This document shows, piece after piece, positions 1 to 6,921 of a stretch of 19,899 nt of DNA (position 1 is the first letter of the stretch; the number at the start of each line of letters is the position of its first letter). Source of the DNA: an uncultured Lachnospiraceae bacterium (GTDB lineage Bacteria; Bacillota; Clostridia; Lachnospirales; Lachnospiraceae); contig CAJTLD010000046.1 of assembly GCA_910577065.1 (NCBI GenBank), positions 1-19,899 of the forward strand, read 5' to 3'. Below the pieces are notes generated by a model, which ran no database searches, was not told the DNA's origin, and was given only the letters and a program-made list of their open reading frames with translations. Both the position numbers and the translations under genes were made by a program.

Positions 1-224
1 AAGGGTGTGCGGCGGGGGCCTTGTGACGGGGGTTAGGGGCTCTTAAGCATCCCCTTCCCTCTGACTGACGGCCCTTTTGCCATCCACTCCCTATCGTTCG
101 CTGTAGTACTAAAGCGTGTTTGAAAAATCATTCCCGTCGTCTGCTTCACATAATATTTGCCCGAAGCAGGCCGTTTCACCAATAAATACCAATAAAAGTC
201 CCCGTGTTGGACGGAAAAAAACGA
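1..224. other. Non-coding stretch upstream of the rpmG promoter
   Basis: No convincing gene, tRNA or terminator is visible. One open frame on the minus strand (33-311) has no ribosome binding site and runs back through the rpmG promoter, so it is not accepted as a gene. The segment around 110-215 resembles, from memory, dispersed intergenic sequence of Lachnospiraceae, but no second copy occurs in this window, so that remains a guess. Confidence 0.4.
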
Positions 225-253
225 TTGACGCCGCTTCCATAGTATGTTATCAT
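225..253 (+). promoter_or_regulatory. Sigma-A promoter of the rpmG-secE-nusG-rplK-rplA operon
   Basis: TTGACG (225-230) and TATCAT (248-253) are separated by exactly 17 bp, with an extended -10 TG at 245-246. The predicted start lies near 260, about 78 nt before rpmG, and no other good promoter is seen before secE. It probably drives the whole run to rplA. Confidence 0.75.
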
Positions 254-337
254 GTAACAGCTTGGAAGTAGGTCTTTTTTTTATGCCTAAATTTACGGTA
301 TGAAAAAACACACAATGAATTTATGGAGGTGGAAGTT

Positions 338-487
338 GTGCGCACGAGAATTACATTGGCATGCACAGAATGCAAACAGCGTAATTACAACACAAAGAAG
401 GACAAGAAAGCCCATCCGGACAGAATGGAAACCAGAAAGTATTGCAAGTTTTGTAGAAAGCATACTTTACACAAAGAAACCAAATAA
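338..487 (+). CDS. rpmG: 50S ribosomal protein L33 (bL33)
   Basis: A 49-residue protein of the large ribosomal subunit, read from a GTG start. It begins (M)RTRITLACTECKQRNY and ends HKETK. It carries two CxxC pairs (C9/C12 and C36/C39), the zinc-ribbon form of L33. Length and sequence fit the family exactly. A TGGAGGTGG ribosome binding site at 324-332 precedes the GTG, which fixes the start. It is the first gene after the 225-253 promoter and lies 26 nt before secE, the usual Firmicutes order rpmG-secE-nusG. An overlapping frame at 300-524 is a shadow of it. The four-cysteine form is normally made under zinc-replete conditions, although nothing in the promoter shows zinc control here. Confidence 0.95.
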   Translation: MRTRITLACTECKQRNYNTKKDKKAHPDRMETRKYCKFCRKHTLHKETK

Positions 488-513
488 TTTGGGAAGGGCA
501 GAGGTGTTGGATT

Positions 514-747
514 ATGGCAGATAACACAAACACAAACGAAAACGCGAAAGCAAAAGATGAGAAGGCTCCAAAGAAGAGCTGGTTTGAGGGTGTGAAAGCC
601 GAATTTGGCAAAATCATCTGGCCGGCAAAGGATGCTCTCGCAAGGCAGACGGCGGCTGTTATCGCTGTATCAGTCGTAGTCGGCCTGATTATCACAATTC
701 TGGATACGTTTATCCAGTACGGTATTGATTTCCTGGTTAAGTTATAA
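514..747 (+). CDS. secE: Preprotein translocase subunit SecE
   Basis: A 77-aa single-span form of SecE, the essential clamp of the SecYEG protein-conducting channel in the cytoplasmic membrane. A charged, lysine-rich N-terminus (about residues 1-25) leads into the conserved amphipathic stretch SWFEGVKAEFGKIIWPAKDA. One hydrophobic transmembrane helix follows (about residues 46-70, AAVIAVSVVVGLIITIL). The length is typical for Gram-positive SecE. The ATG is preceded by GGGCAGAGG. It lies 26 nt after rpmG and 12 nt before nusG, in the conserved gene order, and is presumably co-transcribed from the 225-253 promoter. Confidence 0.96.
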   Translation: MADNTNTNENAKAKDEKAPKKSWFEGVKAEFGKIIWPAKDALARQTAAVIAVSVVVGLIITILDTFIQYGIDFLVKL

Positions 748-759
748 TGGAGGCGTGTT

Positions 760-1278
760 ATGGCAGAAGCACACTGGTACGTTGTTCATACTTATTCCGG
801 TTATGAGAATAAAGTAAAGGCGAACATTGACAAGACAATTGAAAACAGGCATTTAGAAGATCAGATCCTTGAAGTAAGGGTTCCGATGCAGGATGTGTTT
901 GAGTTGAAGAATGGCGCCCAAAAGCAGGTTTCTAAGAAGCTGTTTCCAGGATATGTACTCATCAACATGGTTATGAATGATGATACCTGGTATGTTGTCA
1001 GGAACACACGGGGCGTCACTGGGTTTGTCGGGCCGGGGTCTAAGCCTGTGCCTCTGACGGAAGAAGAGATGATGCCGTTAGGAGTCAAAAAAGAAGATAT
1101 TGTGGTCGATTTTGAAGAAGGGGATACCATCGTAGTAACGGGCGGCGTCTGGAAGGATACCATCGGCGTTATCCAGACGATGAACCACGGCAAGCAGATC
1201 GTCACCATAAATGTCGAATTATTCGGCCGCGAAACGCCGGTAGAAATCAGTTTCGCAGAAGTCAAGAAGATGAATTAA
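760..1278 (+). CDS. nusG: Transcription termination/antitermination factor NusG
   Basis: A 172-aa NusG. The N-terminal NGN domain (about residues 4-110), opening with AHWYVVHTYSGYENKVK, binds RNA polymerase. The C-terminal KOW domain (about 120-172, EGDTIVVTGGVWKDTIGVI) contacts partners such as ribosomal protein S10 or Rho. NusG modulates elongation, pausing and termination in the cytoplasm. The length is normal for the family. The ribosome binding site TGGAGG directly follows the secE stop, and rplK follows 15 nt downstream, so secE-nusG-rplK are tightly coupled. No unusual insert is seen, and it is clearly not a specialised NusG paralogue given its ribosomal operon setting. Confidence 0.97.
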   Translation: MAEAHWYVVHTYSGYENKVKANIDKTIENRHLEDQILEVRVPMQDVFELKNGAQKQVSKKLFPGYVLINMVMNDDTWYVVRNTRGVTGFVGPGSKPVPLTEEEMMPLGVKKEDIVVDFEEGDTIVVTGGVWKDTIGVIQTMNHGKQIVTINVELFGRETPVEISFAEVKKMN

Positions 1279-1293
1279 GGAGGTTAATTCCAA

Positions 1294-1719
1294 ATGGCAA
1301 AGAAAGTTACAGGATATATTAAGTTACAGATTCCTGCCGGAAAGGCTACGCCGGCTCCGCCGGTCGGCCCGGCATTAGGACAGCACGGCGTAAACATCGT
1401 AGAGTTTACCAAGCAGTTCAATGCAAGGACGGCAGATCAGGGAGATCTGATTATCCCTGTCGTAATTACGGTTTATGCGGACAGAAGTTTTAGTTTTATT
1501 ACAAAGACCCCGCCCGCTCCCGTACTGATTAAGAAAGCCTGCAACATCCAGTCCGGGTCTGCGGTTCCGAACAAGACGAAAGTTGCGCAGCTTTCCAAAG
1601 AAAAATTAAAAGAGATTGCAGAATTGAAAATGCCCGATTTAAACGCGGCTTCCATCGAAGCGGCTATGAGCATGATTGCCGGAACGGCAAGGTCGATGGG
1701 CGTAACCGTCGAAGAGTAA
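1294..1719 (+). CDS. rplK: 50S ribosomal protein L11 (uL11)
   Basis: A 141-aa L11, the rRNA-binding protein at the base of the L7/L12 stalk where elongation factors and RelA contact the ribosome. The N-terminal domain carries the proline-rich loop PAGKATPAPPVGPALGQHG. The C-terminal RNA-binding domain ends GTARSMGV. Length and sequence match the family. The start is fixed by AAGGAGG, which overlaps the end of nusG. The gene belongs to the rpmG-secE-nusG-rplK-rplA operon. The gap to rplA (90 nt) contains a hairpin that may take part in translational control. Confidence 0.97.
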   Translation: MAKKVTGYIKLQIPAGKATPAPPVGPALGQHGVNIVEFTKQFNARTADQGDLIIPVVITVYADRSFSFITKTPPAPVLIKKACNIQSGSAVPNKTKVAQLSKEKLKEIAELKMPDLNAASIEAAMSMIAGTARSMGVTVEE

Positions 1720-1763
1720 CATAAAAAAGCCTGCGAAAACAGCGATTCCAGGCGGACTGAAAA

Positions 1764-1795
1764 GTGGGAGGGAGACACTCCCCCGATAAAACCAC
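1764..1795 (+). promoter_or_regulatory. Hairpin in the rplK-rplA intergenic RNA
   Basis: In the mRNA, GTGG (1764-1767) can pair with CCAC (1792-1795), enclosing a second stem GGGAG (1770-1774) / CTCCC (1778-1782). It ends just before the rplA ribosome binding site AGGAGG and has no T-tract, so it is not a terminator. A role in translational control or mRNA processing is possible; L1 is a known autoregulator of its operon in other bacteria, but binding here is only an inference. Confidence 0.45.
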
Positions 1796-1809
1796 AGGAG
1801 GCTATCAGC

Positions 1810-2508
1810 ATGAAAAGAGGAAAAAAATATCTGGATACTGCGAAAGCAGTGGATAAGACAGCGGCATATGATAGAGACGAAGCTGTCGATTTAGTAAAGA
1901 AAACAGCAGTTGCAAAATTTGATGAAACAATCGAAGTCCATATCAGGACCGGATGCGACGGACGCCATGCGGAACAGCAGGTGCGCGGCGCCGTTGTACT
2001 GCCGCACGGTACCGGCAAGACCGTCCGCGTGCTGGTTTTTGCAAAAGGAACCAAGTTAGACGAGGCGCAGGCGGCGGGAGCGGATTTTGTCGGCGGCGAC
2101 GAACTGATCCCGAAGATCCAGAACGAAGGATGGCTGGATTTTGACGTAGTGGTAGCTACGCCGGATATGATGGGCGTTGTCGGACGTTTGGGCCGTGTGC
2201 TCGGGCCGAAGGGCTTAATGCCGAATCCAAAAGCAGGGACGGTTACGATGGACGTGACGAAAGCGATTGCAGATATCAAAGCTGGTAAGATCGAATACAG
2301 GCTGGATAAAAGCAACATTATCCATGTGCCGATTGGAAAAGCATCCTTCTCGAACGAAAAATTAGCGGACAACTTCCAGACTCTTATGGATGCAATCAGC
2401 AAGGCAAGGCCAAGCAGTTTAAAAGGGCAGTATGTGAAGAGCATCACCTTATCCTCCACTATGGGGCCTGGCATTAAGGTAAATGTCCTGAAAGCTATGG
2501 CGCAATAA
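1810..2508 (+). CDS. rplA: 50S ribosomal protein L1 (uL1)
   Basis: A 232-aa L1, which forms the mobile L1 stalk near the ribosomal E site and acts as a translational repressor of the L11-L1 operon in several bacteria. The two-domain L1 fold is recognisable: MKRGKKYLDTAKAVDKT at the start, GTGKTVRVLVFAKG, and the strongly conserved GRLGRVLGPKGLMPNPKAGT near residues 125-145. Length is normal. The ribosome binding site AGGAGG lies 7 nt before the ATG. No terminator is seen between this gene and the next promoter at 2518, so some read-through into rplJ is possible. Confidence 0.97.
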   Translation: MKRGKKYLDTAKAVDKTAAYDRDEAVDLVKKTAVAKFDETIEVHIRTGCDGRHAEQQVRGAVVLPHGTGKTVRVLVFAKGTKLDEAQAAGADFVGGDELIPKIQNEGWLDFDVVVATPDMMGVVGRLGRVLGPKGLMPNPKAGTVTMDVTKAIADIKAGKIEYRLDKSNIIHVPIGKASFSNEKLADNFQTLMDAISKARPSSLKGQYVKSITLSSTMGPGIKVNVLKAMAQ

Positions 2509-2517
2509 ATTTAATGA

Positions 2518-2546
2518 TTGACATCTGTTATAAATTATGATATATT
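2518..2546 (+). promoter_or_regulatory. Sigma-A promoter of rplJ-rplL
   Basis: A perfect TTGACA (2518-2523) and TATATT (2541-2546) are separated by exactly 17 bp. The promoter begins 9 nt after the rplA stop and transcription would start at the 5' end of the L10 leader. It is among the best promoter matches in the window, as expected for stoichiometrically abundant L7/L12. Confidence 0.85.
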
Positions 2547-2552
2547 AGATTC

Positions 2553-2660
2553 GCACTAAGTCAATGCCGAAGACAGCAGGCGCCGCAAGGCGTAATCGTA
2601 CGAGCCTGCCGAGGAGAGAATACTTGAACACTAGCTCCCTGTCTTTTTGGCAGGGAGATT
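2553..2660 (+). ncRNA. Ribosomal protein L10 leader (autoregulatory 5' UTR)
   Basis: The leader between the promoter and rplJ has the hallmarks of the Firmicutes L10 leader family: GTCAATGCCGAAGACAGCAG, a CGCC-GCAA-GGCG tetraloop hairpin (2581-2592), a stem GCAGG (2576-2580) / CCTGC (2605-2609), then GCCGAGGAG. A second hairpin CTCCCTG (2635-2641) / CAGGGAG (2651-2657) follows, with a short T-rich stretch. In this family the L10(L12)4 complex binds the leader and reduces rplJ-rplL expression, and the 3' hairpin may act as an attenuator. Confidence 0.85.
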
Positions 2661-2787
2661 TCCTTTTGTAGCCGGTATTCCATCCGGCTGAAACAGGCGC
2701 AGGGCTGACTGCCCCAATTTTAAGCCCAAAGCGGATGAAGTACAAGAATGTATGATATGATTAGTCAATAAAAGGAGGTGTACGTTC

Positions 2788-3312
2788 ATGGCAAAAGTAG
2801 AATTGAAACAACCAATCGTACAGGAGATTTCTGAACATGTAAAAGACGCGCAGTCTGTTGTTATCGTAGATTACCGCGGCCTTACCGTTGCGGAAGATAC
2901 GCAGCTTCGTAAACAGCTTCGTGAAGCGGGGATTACTTATAAAGTATACAAAAACACGCTGATGAATTTCGCATTCCAGGGCACGGAGTTTGAAAGCCTT
3001 GCGCCCGTTCTTGAAGGGCCGAGCGCAATTGCAATTTCTACCACAGACGCAACCGCCCCGGCAAGGGTACTGGCAAAATTCGCCAAGACAGCGCCGGCGC
3101 TTGAGATTAAGGCAGGCGTAGTAGAAGGCAGTTTCTATGATGCGGAAGGCATGAAAGCGATTGCAGCAGTTCCGTCAAGGGAAGAATTGCTTTCCAAGTT
3201 CCTTGGAAGCATCCAGTCTCCGATTGCGAATTTCGCCCGTGTGCTTAAGCAGATTGCGGAAAAAGACGGCTCCGGCGAAGCGGCTCCGGCAGCAGAAGCG
3301 GCAGAAGCTTAA
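2788..3312 (+). CDS. rplJ: 50S ribosomal protein L10 (uL10)
   Basis: A 174-aa L10, the stalk base protein that anchors L7/L12 dimers to 23S rRNA. The N-terminal rRNA-binding domain (VVIVDYRGLTVAEDTQLRK, then YKVYKNTLM) is followed by a C-terminal helix (about residues 135-165) for L12 dimers and an Ala/Glu-rich tail. The ribosome binding site AAAGGAGGTG lies 7 nt before the ATG. It is preceded by its own L10 leader, implying feedback control by the L10-L12 complex, and rplL follows 54 nt downstream. Confidence 0.97.
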   Translation: MAKVELKQPIVQEISEHVKDAQSVVIVDYRGLTVAEDTQLRKQLREAGITYKVYKNTLMNFAFQGTEFESLAPVLEGPSAIAISTTDATAPARVLAKFAKTAPALEIKAGVVEGSFYDAEGMKAIAAVPSREELLSKFLGSIQSPIANFARVLKQIAEKDGSGEAAPAAEAAEA

Positions 3313-3366
3313 AATAGCATAAAGGAATATCTGACAAATTAAAACTATTTATGGAGGTAAATTAGA

Positions 3367-3741
3367 ATGGCTAAGATGACAACAGCAGAATTTATTGAAG
3401 CGATTAAAGAATTAAGCGTATTAGAATTAAACGATCTGGTAAAAGCATGTGAAGAAGAGTTCGGCGTATCCGCAGCGGCAGGCGTAGTTGTTGCAGCAGC
3501 AGGCGGAGAGGCAGCGGCAGAGGAAGAAAAGACCGAGTTTGACGTAGAACTGACAGAAGTTGGCCCGAACAAGGTTAAAGTTATCAAAGTTGTCCGTGAA
3601 GTAACCGGCTTAGGTTTAAAAGAAGCAAAAGACCTGGTTGACAACGCTCCGAAGGTAGTAAAAGAAGCTGCCGACAAAGCAGGTGCAGAAGACCTTAAGA
3701 AACGCTTAGAAGACGAAGGCGCTAAGGTTACCTTAAAATAA
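3367..3741 (+). CDS. rplL: 50S ribosomal protein L7/L12 (bL12)
   Basis: A 124-aa L7/L12, the multicopy stalk protein that recruits translational GTPases. It has the N-terminal dimerisation helices (TTAEFIEAIKELSVLELNDL), an Ala/Gly-rich hinge (about residues 38-52), and a C-terminal domain with the conserved KVIKVVREVTGLGLKEAKDL. Length is normal. The ribosome binding site is ATGGAGG. A strong terminator follows 32 nt after the stop, so the rplJL transcript ends here and does not continue into rpoB, which is not found in this window. Confidence 0.97.
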   Translation: MAKMTTAEFIEAIKELSVLELNDLVKACEEEFGVSAAAGVVVAAAGGEAAAEEEKTEFDVELTEVGPNKVKVIKVVREVTGLGLKEAKDLVDNAPKVVKEAADKAGAEDLKKRLEDEGAKVTLK

Positions 3742-3773
3742 TCCGGCCAGCTGGATTTCATGGAAAAGATAAG

Positions 3774-3809
3774 ACACAGGAACCCAAAGACAGGTTCCTG
3801 TGTTTTTTT
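3774..3809 (+). terminator. Intrinsic terminator of rplJ-rplL
   Basis: An 11-bp perfect stem ACACAGGAACC (3774-3784) / GGTTCCTGTGT (3793-3803) with an 8-nt loop is followed by a run of seven T. It lies between rplL and the convergent XRE regulator. The minus-strand reading has a weaker T-tract, so it mainly stops rightward transcription. Confidence 0.93.
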
Positions 3810-3824
3810 GTGTGCATTGTGGGA

Positions 3825-4172
3825 TTATGGAATCACATTCTGTCCAAGCTGCATTTTTTTCATTTCGATCAGGGATTCTAAATAGTGGATCGTTGTTTCA
3901 ATTTCGTTTATGGAAAGGGAATTGGCCATATCTATAAGCGAGGTCTGGTTCTGTTTGACGCCGAACAGGATAAAGTCGGCGGAAATATTTAACTGTCTGC
4001 AAATTCTGGCAAGAGTATCCTGTGACAATCCTTTTTTCCCGTTCTCAATTTCGGAAAGGAAATTAATGGATATATCGATCTGTTCGGCAAATTCTGCCTG
4101 TGTTAAATCATTTAAAAGGCGTAGTTGGCGTATTCTCTGCCCGATTTTGGATTTTTCAAGAATATCTGTCAT
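3825..4172 (-). CDS. XRE-family helix-turn-helix transcriptional regulator
   Basis: A 115-aa DNA-binding protein of the Xre/Cro (HTH_3) family. The helix-turn-helix spans about residues 11-66 (GQRIRQLRLLNDLTQAEFAE, then INFLSEIENGKKGLS, DTLARICRQLNIS). A short helical C-terminal part follows (IETTIHYLESLIEMKKMQ). No sensor domain is visible. Its ribosome binding site (CGGAGGA on the minus strand) is 3-4 nt from the ATG. It is divergent from the small-protein gene at 4368 and could control that gene or itself; an imperfect palindrome sits over its own -10. A link to the pilus locus is possible but not shown. Confidence 0.85.
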   Translation of the reverse strand: MTDILEKSKIGQRIRQLRLLNDLTQAEFAEQIDISINFLSEIENGKKGLSQDTLARICRQLNISADFILFGVKQNQTSLIDMANSLSINEIETTIHYLESLIEMKKMQLGQNVIP

Positions 4173-4222
4173 AGTTCCTCCGTTAAAATGTAGATGACCC
4201 GCGCGTTCCCTTACTTACTGAG

Positions 4223-4243
4223 GGTATTGTAACAGTATTCCCA
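4223..4243 (-). promoter_or_regulatory. Candidate promoter/operator of the XRE gene
   Basis: On the minus strand TACAAT (4231-4226) carries an extended -10 TG, and no good -35 is seen. The -10 lies in an imperfect palindrome whose ends are GGGTATT and TATTCCC on the plus strand, which would suit autoregulation by an XRE dimer. The symmetry is partial (about 6 of 10 bases per arm), so this is tentative. Confidence 0.4.
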
Positions 4244-4296
4244 AAAGCAAAACATAAATTAAAGTTTGATGAAATTCGCTTTGAGCGATAAAATAA

Positions 4297-4325
4297 TTGA
4301 CAGTGCAATATTTTCGTAATAGTAT
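4297..4325 (+). promoter_or_regulatory. Promoter of the small membrane protein gene
   Basis: A perfect TTGACA (4297-4302) is followed after 17 bp by TAGTAT (4320-4325); an alternative -10, TATAAA, lies at 20 bp. It points at the gene starting at 4368 and sits between two divergent genes. Confidence 0.6.
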
Positions 4326-4367
4326 AAAATAGAATGAATAAAAATGACTTACGGAGGAAAAAAAGCA

Positions 4368-4655
4368 ATGAGGACAAAAGTGAAAAGGTTGATTTTAATT
4401 GCGATGTTATGCTTTAGTTGTATTTTTTTATTCAGGAGTGGAAATGCGAAAGCGCAGGACAATGAAACATGGGATCCGAATGCATGGGAAGATCTAAACG
4501 GCAGATGCGTGGACGAAAACAGAGAATGCGCCTGCAGGAGGGACGGCATGGCGCTTAAATTTTATTTGGGAGGACGGTCCTATGTTACAGTGGATGTGGC
4601 GCTGGTTGCTGCGCTGATGGTACTGGTTTTTCTCCTGGTATTGGAAAGGATGTGA
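4368..4655 (+). CDS. Small secreted or membrane-anchored protein of unknown function
   Basis: A 95-aa protein I do not recognise. The start at 4368 is chosen over an upstream in-frame ATG (4344) because ACGGAGG lies 10 nt before it. An N-terminal signal-like helix (residues 5-28, RLILIAMLCFSCIFLFR...NAKAQ) is followed by a short acidic extracytoplasmic stretch with three cysteines (residues 48-56, CVDENRECAC). The C-terminus is a second hydrophobic helix (about 75-92, VALVAALMVLVFLLVL). It may be a small two-span membrane protein, or a secreted peptide anchored at its C-terminus. It is divergent from the XRE regulator and precedes a secreted repeat protein. No function is claimed. Confidence 0.65.
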   Translation: MRTKVKRLILIAMLCFSCIFLFRSGNAKAQDNETWDPNAWEDLNGRCVDENRECACRRDGMALKFYLGGRSYVTVDVALVAALMVLVFLLVLERM

Positions 4656-4669
4656 GTCGAAAGAATTAA

Positions 4670-4699
4670 TTGCCAAAACGCAGGCAGGCATGATAAAAT
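4670..4699 (+). promoter_or_regulatory. Promoter of the InlB-repeat protein gene
   Basis: TTGCCA (4670-4675), an 18-bp spacer and TAAAAT (4694-4699) with an extended -10 TG at 4691-4692 form a fair sigma-A promoter 39 nt before the gene at 4738. Confidence 0.5.
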
Positions 4700-4737
4700 A
4701 AAACAATATTAATAATAGAAAGAAAGGAATGGATCAA

Positions 4738-5991
4738 ATGAAAAAGAATGTAGTATCTGTGCTTTTGTTGCTGTTGTTTTTGTGCTGTATAAGCCCTTTG
4801 TCCATACAGGACGCACAAGCTGCAGAGGCAAACGCGCCGGTTACGGTGTCGTTTCAGGCAAATGGAGGAACCGGGACGATGGGCAGTATGACGGTACAGC
4901 CCGGCGTTTCCGCCGCGCTGGCCAAGAATACATACAGCAGGACGGGCTTTACGTTCGTGGGATGGAATACCCGGGCGGACGGTACGGGAACCGGATATGC
5001 GGATATGGCGGACGTATCTCAGCTTGCGGCGGAAGCCGGCGAGGGACAGTCCGTGGTCTTATATGCGCAGTGGAAGCTTAGCGCCCCTAAGATTAAGAAG
5101 TTAAAGAAGGCGTCTGCGGTTACCGTAAAAGTAACGTATGCCAAGAAAAGCTATGTGGACGGCTACGAAATCCAGTACGGGACGAAGGCCAATTTTAAAA
5201 AAGCAATTACCGTAACGGCGCCAAAGAGCAGTTCCGGCAAAGTCCTTACGGATCCGGTCCCGGGCAAAAACTGCTATGTACGTATGCGCGGCTATTACAG
5301 CAATAACGGGGTGCGCAGCTACAGCGACTGGAGCAAGGCAAAGAAGATAAAACTGAAAAAAGCGAGCGTTATTTCCAATACGAAATCGGAAGCGACGATC
5401 GAGGCGGACGTAACCCTGACCGGCTCCGGGACCGGGTATCATGCGAAACTGGTAATCTGCACGCAGACTTCCGCCGTATCGTTCGGCATCCAGTATGATT
5501 CCTGCGCGGCGGCTCCTTATACGGGAAAGGCAATGGCATTGGTTGAAAATGTGGCAAATAATATGCCGGGCGGCCAGACCTATACCAGGCCGGGGAATAA
5601 ATCTTTAAAACTCGGGAAAACCTATCATATGATGCTTACCGTCAATAAAAACGGCAAAGGCTCCGTATACCTGGACTATAAGAAAATCGGCGATTTTTCC
5701 AATGCGGGATTGGCCAATCAGTTCTTATATCTCAGGGTGGAAGGTTCCGCGAGGTTAAACGGCGATCGCCTCAACGCGGTATTCCGGAACATAAAATGCA
5801 AAACGGGCGGCGCTTATCTGCCCGATAAGGTATGGACGACGGCAACGTTTCCGTCCTGCCCGACGATTCACAGTAAAGTAAAGAAGGACGGATCTATTGT
5901 TATTTCGGGAAGCGTATCCGGGCTTCCGGCAGGCGGCGACTGGGACAGCCATTATGAGAAGGTGTCCGGCATCCGGCAGTTTATCCAATAA
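4738..5991 (+). CDS. Secreted protein with an InlB B-repeat domain
   Basis: A 417-aa exported protein. The start MKKNVV at 4738 is preferred over the ATG at 4729 because AGGA (4725-4728) then has normal spacing. A signal peptide ends near DAQA-AE (about residue 29). Residues about 34-112 form a Listeria/Bacteroides-type B repeat (Flg_new): SFQANGGTGTMGSM, then GFTFVGWNT and YAQW. Next comes a fibronectin-III-like section (about 117-205, VDGYEIQYGT, RSYSDWSKAKKI). The last 200 residues may form a jelly-roll or lectin-like fold, which is an inference. No LPXTG signal or transmembrane tail is seen, so it is probably released or loosely wall-bound. B repeats are common in surface adhesins; the ligand is unknown. 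Confidence 0.75.
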   Translation: MKKNVVSVLLLLLFLCCISPLSIQDAQAAEANAPVTVSFQANGGTGTMGSMTVQPGVSAALAKNTYSRTGFTFVGWNTRADGTGTGYADMADVSQLAAEAGEGQSVVLYAQWKLSAPKIKKLKKASAVTVKVTYAKKSYVDGYEIQYGTKANFKKAITVTAPKSSSGKVLTDPVPGKNCYVRMRGYYSNNGVRSYSDWSKAKKIKLKKASVISNTKSEATIEADVTLTGSGTGYHAKLVICTQTSAVSFGIQYDSCAAAPYTGKAMALVENVANNMPGGQTYTRPGNKSLKLGKTYHMMLTVNKNGKGSVYLDYKKIGDFSNAGLANQFLYLRVEGSARLNGDRLNAVFRNIKCKTGGAYLPDKVWTTATFPSCPTIHSKVKKDGSIVISGSVSGLPAGGDWDSHYEKVSGIRQFIQ

Positions 5992-5995
5992 TACG

Positions 5996-6021
5996 AAAAA
6001 AAGGGCCCAAATCAGTTGGGC
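5996..6021 (-). terminator. Intrinsic terminator reading on the minus strand
   Basis: On the minus strand GCCCAA (6021-6016), a 5-nt loop and TTGGGC (6010-6005) are followed two bases later by seven consecutive T. On the plus strand there is no T-tract, so it would not stop the InlB-repeat gene. No minus-strand gene lies upstream of it, which makes its polarity odd. Confidence 0.6.
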
Positions 6022-6047
6022 GATATGAAAAAAGGAGGCGGCGGCAT

Positions 6048-6812
6048 ATGGGAAGGCTTACAAATAAAGTGGCCGTTATTACCGGGGGAAATTCCGGTAT
6101 CGGCGCATGTACGGCGGAGCTGTTTGCAAAAGAAGGCGCAAAGGTGGTTATTTCCGCCAGGAGGGAAAACCAGCTTTGGCAGGTGGCGGATAAAATCAAA
6201 GCGGCGGGCGGGGAAGCGCTTGTTGTGCCCTGCGATATTTCGAATCAAACGCAGTGCCGGGAAGTGATGCGAAAAACAATAGAAGCGTTCGGTACGGTCG
6301 ATATTCTGGTCAATAATGCGGGCGTTGTGGACGCCGGGATTGAAGCGGTGGAAAAAGTGACGGATCAGACCATTGACACATTAATTGATATTAACACAAA
6401 AGGGACGCTTTATATGGCCAGGGAAGCTTCTAAGATAATGATCGAAAAGCAGTCGGGATCGATTGTGAACGTATCGAGCGTGGCAGGTTATACGGGCTGC
6501 GGAGGCGTCGCATATGTGGCGAGCAAGGCGGCTGTGATTGGGATGACCAAAAATATTGCAATGCGGTGCGCTTCCGCAAATGTGCGCTGCAACGCACTCT
6601 GCCCGGGAAGCGTTGCGACGCCTATGACAATGGGGATGTCCAAAGAGGGGCTTGATCCCGATATGATAGGCTCCATGGCCAAGCATGCGGATTTATCACT
6701 GCCTGTTTGTACGCCGCAGGAAGTGGCAAATGCCATTTTGTTTCTGGCCGGCGATGAATCGAACGCTGTTACGGGGCAGGTAATTGTCATTGATCACGGG
6801 GCCAATCTGTAA
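6048..6812 (+). CDS. Short-chain dehydrogenase/reductase (SDR family)
   Basis: A 254-aa classical SDR oxidoreductase acting on an unknown alcohol/ketone substrate with NAD(P)H. Visible motifs are the Rossmann dinucleotide loop TGGNSGIG (residues 12-19), NNAG (89-92), and the catalytic Ser143, Tyr156 and Lys160 (YVASK). SARR after the second strand would favour NADP(H). A PG motif (CPGSVATPM) and a C-terminal VIDHGANL complete the fold, so all catalytic residues are present. The family includes 3-oxoacyl-ACP reductases and bile-acid or steroid dehydrogenases, which cannot be told apart here. AGGAGG lies 10 nt before the ATG. It stands alone between a surface-protein gene and a recombinase. Confidence 0.9.
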   Translation: MGRLTNKVAVITGGNSGIGACTAELFAKEGAKVVISARRENQLWQVADKIKAAGGEALVVPCDISNQTQCREVMRKTIEAFGTVDILVNNAGVVDAGIEAVEKVTDQTIDTLIDINTKGTLYMAREASKIMIEKQSGSIVNVSSVAGYTGCGGVAYVASKAAVIGMTKNIAMRCASANVRCNALCPGSVATPMTMGMSKEGLDPDMIGSMAKHADLSLPVCTPQEVANAILFLAGDESNAVTGQVIVIDHGANL

Positions 6813-6921
6813 TCTATAGAAAATAAAAAGCAATTTTTTTGGGGTGTGTATGGAATGAAAATTTCATGCGCGCCCTTATTTTTGTGATATTGTTGTGATG
6901 CAAAGAAAGGGAGGGATCCGG
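6813..6921. other. Intergenic gap before the recombinase
   Basis: There is no clear terminator; a T-rich run (6834-6840) lacks a stem. A small palindrome ATGAAA/TTTCAT lies near 6855-6867. The recombinase ribosome binding site is GGGAGG at 6909-6914. Confidence 0.4.

Noticed and set aside
33..311. Open reading frame on the minus strand upstream of rpmG
   Set aside because: It runs back through the rpmG promoter, has no ribosome binding site, and its translation is basic and low in family-like features.
1473..2474. 333-codon minus-strand open frame across rplK and rplA
   Set aside because: It lies fully antisense to two certain ribosomal protein genes; it is a shadow frame created by their codon bias.
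2635..2665. Stand-alone terminator before rplJ
   Set aside because: The stem is good but the T-run after it is interrupted, and the position belongs to the L10 leader; it was treated as part of that regulatory RNA.
5996..6021. Rightward terminator for the InlB-repeat gene
   Set aside because: The hairpin is followed on the plus strand by GATATGAAA without a T-tract. The T-tract is only on the minus strand, so it was listed as a minus-strand terminator instead.
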